This document shows, in pieces, positions 27,156 through 35,978 of a stretch of DNA of 64,000 nucleotides. The position numbers were made by a program, and so were the translations under genes. How positions within the stretch are numbered: the stretch's first letter is position 1; every line of letters begins with the position of its first letter. Below the pieces are notes generated by a model. The model did no database searches, had not been told where the DNA came from, and saw only the letters and a list, made by a program, of their open reading frames with translations. The DNA lies in contig JAGDZO010000006.1 of the NCBI GenBank assembly GCA_049115815.1, forward strand, positions 434,001 to 498,000. The letters run 5' to 3'. The DNA comes from Marinoscillum sp049115815. Lineage in GTDB: Bacteria; Bacteroidota; Bacteroidia; Cytophagales; Cyclobacteriaceae.

Positions 27156-30113
27156 TTATTCAATGGTAATATTCTCAGGATCTTCATAACCAAACAGTTC
27201 GTCAAGGGAAACCTCTTGGATTTTACCATAATCCTTCAAGCTTTCAAAATCAATTTTATCCCTTGAACCGACTAATACAGTTACATAACTCTGGTCTTTG
27301 ATAAACGACTCTTGAAATGATTTGAGGTCGTCAAATTCCATAGTCTTGACTTGCTCATATATATCTTTTCTGATGTCAAAGTCAAGTCCTTTGTCTTCCG
27401 CACCAATGTAGTTCCACAAGACATTGGATCGAGTAACTCGCTCAGACTCAATCTTATTCAAAATAGCCTCTTTCGCAATGGAAAATGCATTTTCTGACTC
27501 TGGCATATTATTGAGTAATTCAAGCATGGCATCCATAGCCTCGGATTGCTTATCGGCCTGTGTTCCTAAATATGCAATGGTATAGTTGCTTTTGTCTTTT
27601 TTAGATGGCTGAGAGTAGTTGCTGTATACTGAATAGGCCAACCCTTGCGCTTCTCTGATTTCCTGAAAGACTATGCCATTCATACCTCCACCAAAATATT
27701 GATTGAACAATCGAACTGCGGGCTCACTTTCGGCATTGTATTCCTGACTCTTCGAGAGGAAGATAATTTCGGTCTGTACCATATCATAGTCAGCCCAATA
27801 CACCTTAGACTCTTGTGAATCTGCTTCATCATAATCCGCTACCTCTGGCAATGGTAAGAACTCCGCAGGTACCGGATGATTCTCTTTGATAAATGTAGCT
27901 AACTCATTAGAAGCTTTCGGTCCATAATAAAGTATCCTGTGCGGCATTTTGGTGATATTCTTAATGATCTCAGTCAATTCAGAAGCCTCGATCTTCTCTA
28001 GCTCATAATTAGCCAACACATCATTAAACGGATTCTTTGGGCCGTATTTCGCATAATTATAAAGACCACTCCAAAGGATCGTTCCCTTTTCCTTTTTGGC
28101 ATCAGCCCTTGACTTAAATATACGATCAACCAACTTCTCTAGAGCCTCATCATCTTCCGCAGGATTAGCCAATAGTGACTCAAAAAGTTGTGTAGCTGCT
28201 ACCATGTTTTCGTCCAAGCCGGAGAGGGTGACATATGTTTTCTCCAATGAAGAATTAACACTAAAACTACATCCCAATTTATAGAGCTCTTTTTTAAATT
28301 CTTCCGCAGTATACTGGTCGGTACCAATGTATTCTAAGTAGCTAGTGGCCAATGGAATTTTCGGGTCGGCATTTCTTCCTACATCTAGCAAATAAGTCAA
28401 TTCGAAAAGCTCGTTCTCGTCATTCTGCTTGCTCAATACTTCAATGTTGTTGACACTGAGCTTAGTGATATCCTTATTATAGTCAACAAAGGCTGGTTTC
28501 AATTTGCTAACCTCAAGTTTGGCTATGTCTTCATGAAATGGTGATTTCACCTCTCTATTCAATGGAACTTTGGTAATCTGAGGTTTTTCAACTTTTAGTT
28601 TATTGGGATCTTCTCCATTTCTCTTGTAGACCACAACATAATTGTCGTTATATCTTTCATTGGCAAAAGCCACTATTTCATCTTTGGTTATTTTCTCCAT
28701 TTTGGAAATTCTCTGAATGTATTCCGACCAAGGCATATCGTTGGTGAAAGCCATCACCATAGAATTGGCGCGTGACTGATTACTTTCAAATCCTTTCATT
28801 TCTGATTTTTTGAAGTCAGCAATAATGGCAGGTATCAACCAATCCTCAAATTCACCTTTTTTCAGCATATCTATCTGCTCCATAATAAGACTCTCGACCT
28901 CCTCAAGGGTCTGATTTTGCTTTGGATAACCATAGAAAGTATGAATAGAGTAATCATTCATATCTCTGACATAGGAGCCAGCATTTAATACGGTCTGTTT
29001 TTGTTTGAGATTAAGATCTATCAAACCAGCCTCGGCATTATTCATGATCATATCCAAAAGTCTAACTTTAATGAGCTCATCTGATGATGTTCCGTCAAAG
29101 CGATATCCTAAATTGACAAACTCGGCATTTGGCCCTAGAACTTCTGCTTCAATCTTCGATGTGATTGGTGATTCTTCTACTTTATTCCATTTCGGCAGTT
29201 CTGCATTGGGTTCCCAATCACCGAAATTCTCTTCGATTAGCTTGATGGTTTTAGTGAAATCCAAATCCCCACTGATACATATAGCTACATTATTAGGCTT
29301 GTAATAAGTATCAAAATAATTCTTGATCTCAGTTATTGATGGATTTTTCAAATGCTCAATGGTGCCAATGACTGTTTGAGTACCATAAGGGTGGTTGGGA
29401 AATGTGTTTCTAAACATCGTTTCATAGGCTTTCCAACCGTCATTGTCCAAACTCCTGTTTTTCTCTTCATAAACGGCTTCCAATTCAGTATGAAAGAGCC
29501 TGTTGACGATTTTTCTAAATCGAGATCCTTCCATTTTGAAAAACCGCTCCAGCTCATTCGAAGGGATATCTACAGTGTAGACTGTTCTGTCATTGGTGGT
29601 ATAAGCGTTTAGTCCTTTACCCCCGATAAGTGCAATCATCTTATCGTATTCATTGGGGATAGCCAACTTGGCCGCTTCATTAGAGAAAGCATCTATTTTT
29701 TCATAATAGCCTTTACGTTCCATCTCATCTTCTAGAGTCGCATAATAGTTGAACATTGATTCGATGCTGTCCAACATGACCTTTTCGGCTTCATAATCCA
29801 AGGTACCAAACTTGTCATTTCCCTTAAACATCATGTGCTCCAGATAGTGAGCCAAGCCCGTATTCGTGGCGGGATCATTTTTACCGCCTGCCTTTACAGG
29901 AATGTAGACTTGCACTCGTGGCGCATTTTTGAAGTCACTCAGATAAACTTTGAGGCCATTTTCAAGCGTATAGATCCTAGTTTTCATTGGATCTCCTACC
30001 ACGTATTCATAGGTATATCCATTCTCTTCAGACGTGAGCGTCTCAAATTTCTCAGGTGCTTTGGCGCATCCCATGACCATGAGAGCCACTACGATTATTA
30101 GATAATTTTTCAT
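27156..30113 (-). CDS. M16 family zinc metallopeptidase (pitrilysin/insulinase-like), lipoprotein
   Basis: 985 aa. The lipobox is VMGC (Cys16), so the enzyme is tethered to a membrane facing the periplasm. The inverted zinc motif HxxEH is at His89-Glu92-His93, and the distal Glu lies in LFHTELEAVYEEKNRS. The chain holds two tandem M16 pairs: the first is catalytic, and the second has no HxxEH and acts as structural half of the clamshell, as in single-chain pitrilysins. It degrades peptides, probably those that enter through TonB receptors or come from other exported proteases (inference). Confidence 0.92.
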   Translation of the reverse strand: MKNYLIIVVALMVMGCAKAPEKFETLTSEENGYTYEYVVGDPMKTRIYTLENGLKVYLSDFKNAPRVQVYIPVKAGGKNDPATNTGLAHYLEHMMFKGNDKFGTLDYEAEKVMLDSIESMFNYYATLEDEMERKGYYEKIDAFSNEAAKLAIPNEYDKMIALIGGKGLNAYTTNDRTVYTVDIPSNELERFFKMEGSRFRKIVNRLFHTELEAVYEEKNRSLDNDGWKAYETMFRNTFPNHPYGTQTVIGTIEHLKNPSITEIKNYFDTYYKPNNVAICISGDLDFTKTIKLIEENFGDWEPNAELPKWNKVEESPITSKIEAEVLGPNAEFVNLGYRFDGTSSDELIKVRLLDMIMNNAEAGLIDLNLKQKQTVLNAGSYVRDMNDYSIHTFYGYPKQNQTLEEVESLIMEQIDMLKKGEFEDWLIPAIIADFKKSEMKGFESNQSRANSMVMAFTNDMPWSEYIQRISKMEKITKDEIVAFANERYNDNYVVVYKRNGEDPNKLKVEKPQITKVPLNREVKSPFHEDIAKLEVSKLKPAFVDYNKDITKLSVNNIEVLSKQNDENELFELTYLLDVGRNADPKIPLATSYLEYIGTDQYTAEEFKKELYKLGCSFSVNSSLEKTYVTLSGLDENMVAATQLFESLLANPAEDDEALEKLVDRIFKSRADAKKEKGTILWSGLYNYAKYGPKNPFNDVLANYELEKIEASELTEIIKNITKMPHRILYYGPKASNELATFIKENHPVPAEFLPLPEVADYDEADSQESKVYWADYDMVQTEIIFLSKSQEYNAESEPAVRLFNQYFGGGMNGIVFQEIREAQGLAYSVYSNYSQPSKKDKSNYTIAYLGTQADKQSEAMDAMLELLNNMPESENAFSIAKEAILNKIESERVTRSNVLWNYIGAEDKGLDFDIRKDIYEQVKTMEFDDLKSFQESFIKDQSYVTVLVGSRDKIDFESLKDYGKIQEVSLDELFGYEDPENITIE

Positions 30114-30159
30114 GTCGGTTAGTTTAATAATTATGGGTGGTTTTATCTTTTATTGTTTT

Positions 30160-31221
30160 CTAATCTTCTTCAATTGTATTCAATTCTCCTTTTTCGGAGA
30201 GCATTACTGCCACGAACTTTAGCCCAGGAATTTCTTCAAATACGACTATCATCATTACTGTAATTGGCACACTCAAAATCATTCCCATGACTCCCCAGAT
30301 AGCACCCCATATGGTCAATGAAAGTATTACCACTAATGAACTGATATTTAAGGAGTTACCCATGAGTTTTGGCTCGATTATATTACCCACAATGACTTGA
30401 ATGATGCCCACAACAATTAACACATAGACAAACGGGCCTAGTTCACCAAATTGCAAAATGGCAAAAACAGCAGGAAAGAGCGTCGCGATTAATGAGCCAA
30501 CGGTAGGAATATAATTCAAAACAAAAATGAGAATAGCCCAAAATATAGGTGCATCTATACCAAAAAGTAACAATGCGAAATAACTAAGCAATCCAGTGAT
30601 TAAACTAACGATGGTCTTTAATGTTAGATATCGGCTGATATTGTGATCCATTTTCTGAAAAAGCTTGACCGTCTTCTTTTGTTGTTTCTCAGAGGGATAG
30701 AGCACCTTAAGTTTAGAGGGAAAAATACTTTCCTCGATTAGAAGGAATAAGACGTAAATCAATATCAAAAAGGCATCTCCAACCAGCAAGGTTACATAAT
30801 CCACTAGGCCACTAGCTAAAGATGCAATATCGATCTGCTCTATATAGCTGTAGATCTGAGACGTCACATCCATTCCTGCCATCTCATTGATTTTCAGAAG
30901 GGTAGCATCCAAATTGGCTTCATAGGCTTCAACACCTTCCTGCAAATCAGTCATACTCACTAGCAACAATTCGATAATTAATACCACCACTATGTTAATC
31001 ACCAAAAAAGCCAAGGTGTTTTGAAGCCACATGGGGCAATTCTCTTTCATCCAGGGTATCTGCTGGATGTTTTCTCTTAGCTCATGAATGATAAACCACA
31101 CGATAAGTGCCAGTATAAACGGGATGATGTATTCTTCAGAATATGCGAGAATGGTGACGGTACATACTATGGTCAATAACAAATAGGCTGTACGCGCCAG
31201 AGAAGATTTGTGGATGGTCAT
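30160..31221 (-). CDS. AI-2E family transporter (PerM/TqsA-like)
   Basis: 353 aa inner-membrane protein with about seven or eight hydrophobic helices. The family pattern is present: AYSEEYIIPFILALIVWFI near the start, a long soluble segment at 110-150, and the conserved end LNYIPTVGSLIAT...GNIIEPKLMGNSLNISSLVVILSL. The family name comes from TqsA, but substrates differ and some members are Na+/H+ antiporters, so the cargo here is unknown. The C-terminal tail is short and acidic (NTIEED). Confidence 0.88.
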   Translation of the reverse strand: MTIHKSSLARTAYLLLTIVCTVTILAYSEEYIIPFILALIVWFIIHELRENIQQIPWMKENCPMWLQNTLAFLVINIVVVLIIELLLVSMTDLQEGVEAYEANLDATLLKINEMAGMDVTSQIYSYIEQIDIASLASGLVDYVTLLVGDAFLILIYVLFLLIEESIFPSKLKVLYPSEKQQKKTVKLFQKMDHNISRYLTLKTIVSLITGLLSYFALLLFGIDAPIFWAILIFVLNYIPTVGSLIATLFPAVFAILQFGELGPFVYVLIVVGIIQVIVGNIIEPKLMGNSLNISSLVVILSLTIWGAIWGVMGMILSVPITVMMIVVFEEIPGLKFVAVMLSEKGELNTIEED

Positions 31222-31378
31222 GTTAGGTGTAACTAGTTGATTCTAAAATTAACCCAAAAATGGACAAAGTGAGCTAACAAACTGAGACTGCTCGACTTTT
31301 TGTGATAAATCCCGAAAATAAGCCCCTTGTTCTCGAAAATGAAGGCATCAAATCGTCGAAACCTTTTAACATTTATCC

Positions 31379-31386
31379 TAACTTTG
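31379..31386 (+). promoter_or_regulatory. -7 box of the aconitase gene
   Basis: TAACTTTG matches TAnnTTTG exactly. The predicted transcript start is near 31393, giving a leader of about 32 nt. No standard -33 box was seen at the right distance. Confidence 0.5.
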
Positions 31387-31424
31387 TGGCTTTAAAATCG
31401 AACATAATTAAAACGAAATAACCT

Positions 31425-33692
31425 ATGGCATTTGATGTTGATATGATCAAGAAAGTCTATCAGTCGATGGGCGAGAGAATCCAAAAGGCGAAAGAAGTAA
31501 CTGGCAAGCCGCTTACGCTTTCCGAGAAAATACTTTATAGCCATCTCTACCAAGGGAACCCAACTGAGGCTTTTGAAAGAGGAAACTCATATGTGGATTT
31601 TGCTCCGGATCGTATTGCATGTCAGGATGCCACAGCACAGATGGCCTTGTTGCAGTTTATGCAAGCCGGTAAGGATAAAGTAGCAGTGCCAACCACGGTT
31701 CACTGTGATCATTTGATTCAGGCTAAAATAGGAGCGGCTGCTGATCTTCAAAACGCCCTCAATACAAGTAATGAAGTTTTTAATTTTCTGGAATCTGTTT
31801 CAAACAAATACGGAATTGGATTTTGGAAGCCCGGTGCAGGTATTATTCACCAAGTAGTATTAGAGAATTACGCATTCCCGGGAGGAATGATGATCGGTAC
31901 TGACTCACACACAGTAAATGCTGGTGGCCTTGGTATGGTCGCAGTAGGAGTAGGAGGAGCAGATGCCGTAGATGTGATGGCTGGTATGGCTTGGGAGCTC
32001 AAGTTTCCAAAACTGATAGGTGTGAAGCTTTCAGGTAAACTTAATGGATGGACATCCCCTAAGGATGTAATCTTGAAGGTGGCAGGAATTCTAACTGTGA
32101 AAGGTGGAACAGGTGCCATTGTGGAGTACTTCGGAGAAGGTGCACAAAACATGTCTTGTACGGGTAAAGGGACTATCTGCAACATGGGTGCTGAGATAGG
32201 AGCTACAACTTCTACTTTCGGATATGATGAGTCAATGGAAAGATATCTGAGAGCTACTGGTCGTGATGAAGTAGCTGATCTTGCCAATGCTGTAAAAGAA
32301 AATTTAACTGGAGACCCGGAAGTATACGCCAACCCTGAGCAGTATTTCGATCAAGTGATTGAGATTAATCTCTCTGAGTTGGAACCTCACGTGAATGGTC
32401 CATTCACACCAGATTTGGCTACTCCTATATCAGAAATGGCTGATGCTGCTAAGAATAACGATTGGCCAACTAAAGTTGAGTGGGGATTGATTGGGTCATG
32501 TACCAACTCATCTTATGAGGATATTTCTAGAGCCGCTTCAATTGCTGAACAAGCTTTAGCAAAAGGTTTGAAACCTGCTGCAGAATTTGGAATCAACCCA
32601 GGATCTGAGCAGGTGAGATATACCATCGAGCGAGATGGGTTTATTGATACATTTGAAAAACTAGGAACGAAAGTATTTACCAATGCTTGTGGTCCGTGTA
32701 TAGGACAATGGGATAGAGCTGGAGCGGATAAGAAGGAGAAGAACACCATCGTTCACTCATTCAACAGAAACTTCGCCAAACGTGCTGATGGTAATCCTAA
32801 TACACATGCGTTCGTTACCTCACCAGAGATGGTAGCTGCGATTGCTATTTCAGGAAACCTCGGTTTCAATCCAATCACAGATACATTGACAAATGATAAA
32901 GGAGAGAAAGTAAAGCTTGATGCTCCTACTGGTTGGGAGTTACCTCCAAAAGGATTTGATGTAGAAGATGCTGGATATTTGGCACCTGCAGAAGATGGAT
33001 CTTCAGTGGAGATCAAAGTCAATGCTGATTCTAAGCGATTGCAACTACTTGATCCATTCACACCGTGGAATGGTGAAAACATCACTGGAGCGAAAGTTTT
33101 AATCAAAGCATTTGGTAAGTGTACAACTGACCACATCTCGATGGCTGGACCTTGGTTGAGATATAGAGGTCATTTGGATAACATCGCAAACAATACTTTG
33201 ACTGGAGCGGTAAATGCTTTCAATAAAGAGACTGACACAGTCAAAAATCAATTGACTGGGGAGTATGGTAAAGTGCCAGATACGCAAAGAGCTTATAAGG
33301 CAGCTGGAATACCTACTATAGTGGTTGGTGATCATAACTATGGCGAAGGATCTTCTAGAGAGCATGCAGCTATGCAACCGAGACATCTTGGAGTAAGTGC
33401 AGTTTTGGTTAAATCATTTGCTAGAATCCATGAGACCAACTTGAAGAAGCAAGGTATGCTTGGGTTGACATTTGCCAACGAGGCGGATTATGACAAAATC
33501 CAAGAGGATGATACTGTTGACTTCATCGACTTGACTGAGTTTGCTCCAGGCAAACCGCTTAATTTGAAGTTCACGCATGCAGATGGTTCGTCAGATGTGA
33601 TTACTGCGAACCATACATATAATGAAAGCCAAATTGGATGGTTTAAGGCTGGTTCAGCTTTGAACCTAATCAAGAAGCAAAACGCAGGCTAA
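31425..33692 (+). CDS. acn: Aconitate hydratase
   Basis: 755 aa TCA-cycle enzyme that interconverts citrate and isocitrate through a [4Fe-4S] cluster. The cluster ligands are Cys359 (GSCTNSS) and Cys422/Cys425 (ACGPCIGQW). The substrate region GTDSHTVNAGGLGMVAVGVGGADAV and the mobile C-terminal domain motif GDHNYGEGSSREHAAM are both present. The length and motifs fit the mitochondrial-type aconitase found in Bacteroidota rather than the roughly 890-aa AcnA or AcnB. It stands alone with its own -7 box and a strong terminator. Confidence 0.97.
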   Translation: MAFDVDMIKKVYQSMGERIQKAKEVTGKPLTLSEKILYSHLYQGNPTEAFERGNSYVDFAPDRIACQDATAQMALLQFMQAGKDKVAVPTTVHCDHLIQAKIGAAADLQNALNTSNEVFNFLESVSNKYGIGFWKPGAGIIHQVVLENYAFPGGMMIGTDSHTVNAGGLGMVAVGVGGADAVDVMAGMAWELKFPKLIGVKLSGKLNGWTSPKDVILKVAGILTVKGGTGAIVEYFGEGAQNMSCTGKGTICNMGAEIGATTSTFGYDESMERYLRATGRDEVADLANAVKENLTGDPEVYANPEQYFDQVIEINLSELEPHVNGPFTPDLATPISEMADAAKNNDWPTKVEWGLIGSCTNSSYEDISRAASIAEQALAKGLKPAAEFGINPGSEQVRYTIERDGFIDTFEKLGTKVFTNACGPCIGQWDRAGADKKEKNTIVHSFNRNFAKRADGNPNTHAFVTSPEMVAAIAISGNLGFNPITDTLTNDKGEKVKLDAPTGWELPPKGFDVEDAGYLAPAEDGSSVEIKVNADSKRLQLLDPFTPWNGENITGAKVLIKAFGKCTTDHISMAGPWLRYRGHLDNIANNTLTGAVNAFNKETDTVKNQLTGEYGKVPDTQRAYKAAGIPTIVVGDHNYGEGSSREHAAMQPRHLGVSAVLVKSFARIHETNLKKQGMLGLTFANEADYDKIQEDDTVDFIDLTEFAPGKPLNLKFTHADGSSDVITANHTYNESQIGWFKAGSALNLIKKQNAG

Positions 33693-33712
33693 TCCCTTCG
33701 AAACAATCAATG

Positions 33713-33746
33713 AAAAGGCTACTCACACAAGGGAGTAGCCTTTTTT
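33713..33746 (+). terminator. Rho-independent terminator after aconitase gene
   Basis: A 12-bp stem (33713-33724 with 33733-33744) and an 8-nt loop are followed by T. It lies only 7 bp before the next ATG at 33753, so that gene must be reached by read-through or by a promoter inside this region. Confidence 0.88.
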
Positions 33747-33752
33747 AGTTTT

Positions 33753-34526
33753 ATGAGTGTATCCCCCAATTTTCATCGATTTAAAGAACCATTGGGCAAT
33801 CTTTCATTGCCCGAAAGACTCAACAATCCTTTTGATTATCAACCAAACGCATTGCTGCTAGCAGCAACGTCTGAGGTGCAGGAGCTTCTGAGGTCTACCC
33901 ATTGGAATCACAATTTTGGTTTAGGGGAAGTATCTGTGACCAAGCCTATAGGTAAGATGTTTGGGGTATTGGTGGTTAGAAACACTGCAAATGAAGTGGG
34001 GTATTTGGCCGGATTTTCTGGAAAAATTGGTGGTAAAAATCATTTTAAAGGATTTGTTCCTCCTGTATATGATGGACTGAAGGAAGGGAGTTTTCTCAAC
34101 CTTGGCATGCAAGAGCTGACCAGAATCAATGCTCAAATAAGCAAACTCGATGATGAACATGGGATCGATCATACGCAGGAGATAATCGAATTGAAGAAAT
34201 TGAGAAGAGATAATTCGAATGCTCTGCAAGGACGAATTTTTGATAATTATCAATTCCTTAATGTTCAAGGCGAGAGCAAAAGTCTAAAGGAGATCTTCGA
34301 TGCAACGCATCACAGCAATCCACCAGGAGGAGCAGGGGAGTGTGCAGCTCCCAAACTACTTCAGTACGCTTTCCTTAACAAGTTTCAACCTTTGGCTATA
34401 GCAGAATTCTTTTGGGGTCATTCCCCCAAGTCAGTAAACTGGAAGCATATGTCGTTTTACCCTGCTTGTACTCACAAATGCAGGCCAATACTTAATCACA
34501 TGCTCAAAGGAATTGATCTCCAATAA
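33753..34526 (+). CDS. Free-standing RluA-associated accessory domain (no pseudouridine synthase domain)
   Basis: 257 aa. It matches the N-terminal extension found in a group of RluA-type pseudouridine synthases: FHRFKEPLGN...LPERLNNPFDYQPNAL at the start, NPPGGAGECAAPKLLQYAF near 190-208, then a Trp-rich stretch and YPACTHKCRPILNHML near the end. In the full-length proteins the catalytic domain follows directly. Here the frame stops after about ten more residues, and the next gene comes from the other strand after 17 bp, so there is no room for a catalytic half. It is either a stand-alone relative that acts in trans or a remnant. The frame is intact and the motifs are conserved. Confidence 0.75.
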   Translation: MSVSPNFHRFKEPLGNLSLPERLNNPFDYQPNALLLAATSEVQELLRSTHWNHNFGLGEVSVTKPIGKMFGVLVVRNTANEVGYLAGFSGKIGGKNHFKGFVPPVYDGLKEGSFLNLGMQELTRINAQISKLDDEHGIDHTQEIIELKKLRRDNSNALQGRIFDNYQFLNVQGESKSLKEIFDATHHSNPPGGAGECAAPKLLQYAFLNKFQPLAIAEFFWGHSPKSVNWKHMSFYPACTHKCRPILNHMLKGIDLQ

Positions 34527-34543
34527 GCAAGGTAAGCTCGCGT

Positions 34544-35542
34544 TTAAAGCGAAATTAGAAATTCAACAGTATCTACTCCATCTGCATAATCCCAAACCTT
34601 AGGAAGCTGTGCCTGACCAAATGGAATGTAATCCTTACCTACCACACATTGAATTTTATCTTGATGATCATTCAAGTATTGAGTCAATTCAGCTTGACTG
34701 GAGTAAGTCTGGTGGAAAAGGATAGAAACTGGCGACACCAATTCTTCTGATGGTTGGAGTAAAAGAAATCCATTGTCCAGATGCTTTTCGCCATTTACCA
34801 GGAGAATGGATTTGTGATAGTCGTAATTGTTTCGATACTTATTATGATTGCCAATATCACTCATGTATTCTATGGATTCAAAGAATTTGGAGTGATTGAA
34901 ATTTTCTGGTGTGAGTATTTTTGAAACATTTCTACATCCCAGGCCAAAGTACCAAAATAGATCTTTAGCCAGTTCCTGATAATCTTCGTCCGTTTCTGTG
35001 CCATTGAACACGGCAATTGATGTTCTGTTTTTTCTAATTACTTTAGGGTGATCTCTAAAATAGTATTCTAAATATCTGGCAGTATTATCACTACCTGTGG
35101 CTATAAGTACGTCTACCGATGTAAGTCTTTCTCGCACTTCAATGTTCTTTTTGAACCTTGGCTCAATGGTCATCAACCATTCAATGACTTGTCTCATCAG
35201 AAACTCATCTTGACTGCTCGTTTTAATAGCCGCGAAATGCCCTGTGAGCAATACACAAAGCAGATCGTGAAATCCTACCAGCGGTATATTACCCGCCATG
35301 ATAAGTCCAACAATCTTTGGCACATCTAACTGCGCTATTTTATATTTTTTAAGCCATTCCTCTAATTCCCGCCTTTCAAGCATCAACGCGATTCCATCAA
35401 AGGCATGCTTTACATTGTCCTCTGTAAACCATTTGTTATGCAACTGTGCGATTCTAGCGTATTCGTTGATAGAATCGGTAGTCAAATTTTTAATTTGATC
35501 ACCCAATTTTGCGAATGCTTCAATTCTCTCTTCTAGAGTCAT
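34544..35542 (-). CDS. Acyl-CoA reductase, LuxC-like
   Basis: 332 aa, shorter than luminous-bacteria LuxC (about 480 aa) but typical of the Bacteroidota branch. The aldehyde-dehydrogenase-like core has IMAGNIPLVGFHDLLCVLLTGH near 81-102 and the catalytic Cys203 in FGLGCRNVSK. LuxC enzymes reduce acyl-CoA to aldehyde with NADPH. The adjacent divergent ferredoxin is a conserved neighbour in this phylum, and a fadD acyl-CoA ligase lies 2.4 kb away. The aldehyde's use is unknown, and no luciferase is present. Promoter elements for the two divergent genes overlap. Confidence 0.82.
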   Translation of the reverse strand: MTLEERIEAFAKLGDQIKNLTTDSINEYARIAQLHNKWFTEDNVKHAFDGIALMLERRELEEWLKKYKIAQLDVPKIVGLIMAGNIPLVGFHDLLCVLLTGHFAAIKTSSQDEFLMRQVIEWLMTIEPRFKKNIEVRERLTSVDVLIATGSDNTARYLEYYFRDHPKVIRKNRTSIAVFNGTETDEDYQELAKDLFWYFGLGCRNVSKILTPENFNHSKFFESIEYMSDIGNHNKYRNNYDYHKSILLVNGEKHLDNGFLLLQPSEELVSPVSILFHQTYSSQAELTQYLNDHQDKIQCVVGKDYIPFGQAQLPKVWDYADGVDTVEFLISL

Positions 35543-35559
35543 TTAAATCGTATTTTACT

Positions 35560-35591
35560 TTTGTCCGCAAACATATTGCGTTATAGCTTTG
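35560..35591 (+). promoter_or_regulatory. Promoter of the ferredoxin gene
   Basis: TTTG (35560-35563), a 20-bp spacer and TAGCTTTG (35584-35591), an exact match to the Bacteroidota -33/-7 consensus. The transcript would start near 35598, leaving a leader of about 27 nt. Confidence 0.65.
35568..35575 (-). promoter_or_regulatory. -7 box of the acyl-CoA reductase gene
   Basis: Reverse-strand TATGTTTG is an exact TAnnTTTG match. Transcription would start near 35562, inside the -33 box of the opposite ferredoxin promoter, so the two polymerases cannot bind at once. Confidence 0.5.
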
Positions 35592-35624
35592 TTCTCTTAA
35601 AGATTTAAGTTTAAATAGTCACTT

Positions 35625-35969
35625 ATGGCAATAATGATTACCGATGAATGCATCAACTGTGGTGCATGTGAGCCGGAATGCCCAAATACAGCCATCTATG
35701 AAGGTGGGGTAGAATGGAAGTGGTCAGACGGCACTGATTTGAAGGAAATTGAAATGGAAGATGGAACTGTGGTAGACGGTTCGGAAGTGCAGGAACCTGT
35801 ATCTGACGAGTTCTACTACATTGTCTCAGGCAAGTGTACCGAGTGTACAGGATTCCATGAAGAACCGCAGTGTGCTGCTGTATGTCCTGTGGATTGTTGT
35901 GTGCCAGATCCAGATTATGAAGAGACAGAGGAAGAACTTACTGCGAAAAAGGATTGGTTACACGTGTAA
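35625..35969 (+). CDS. 2[4Fe-4S] ferredoxin
   Basis: 114 aa. The first cluster site is CINCGACEPECP (Cys9, 12, 15, 19). The second is CTECTGFHEEPQCAAVCP, with an eight-residue insertion between the second and third cysteines as in Allochromatium-type ferredoxins. An acidic insert of about 40 residues separates the sites. It carries electrons at low potential in the cytosol. It is divergent from the LuxC-like reductase and shares its control region. Whether it is the electron donor for that enzyme is not known, since LuxC normally uses NADPH. Confidence 0.93.
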   Translation: MAIMITDECINCGACEPECPNTAIYEGGVEWKWSDGTDLKEIEMEDGTVVDGSEVQEPVSDEFYYIVSGKCTECTGFHEEPQCAAVCPVDCCVPDPDYEETEEELTAKKDWLHV

Positions 35970-35978
35970 TAGTGGCAA

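Noticed and set aside
31868..33386. Reverse reading frames opposite aconitase
   Set aside because: They mirror a fully conserved enzyme gene, with no start context or family match.
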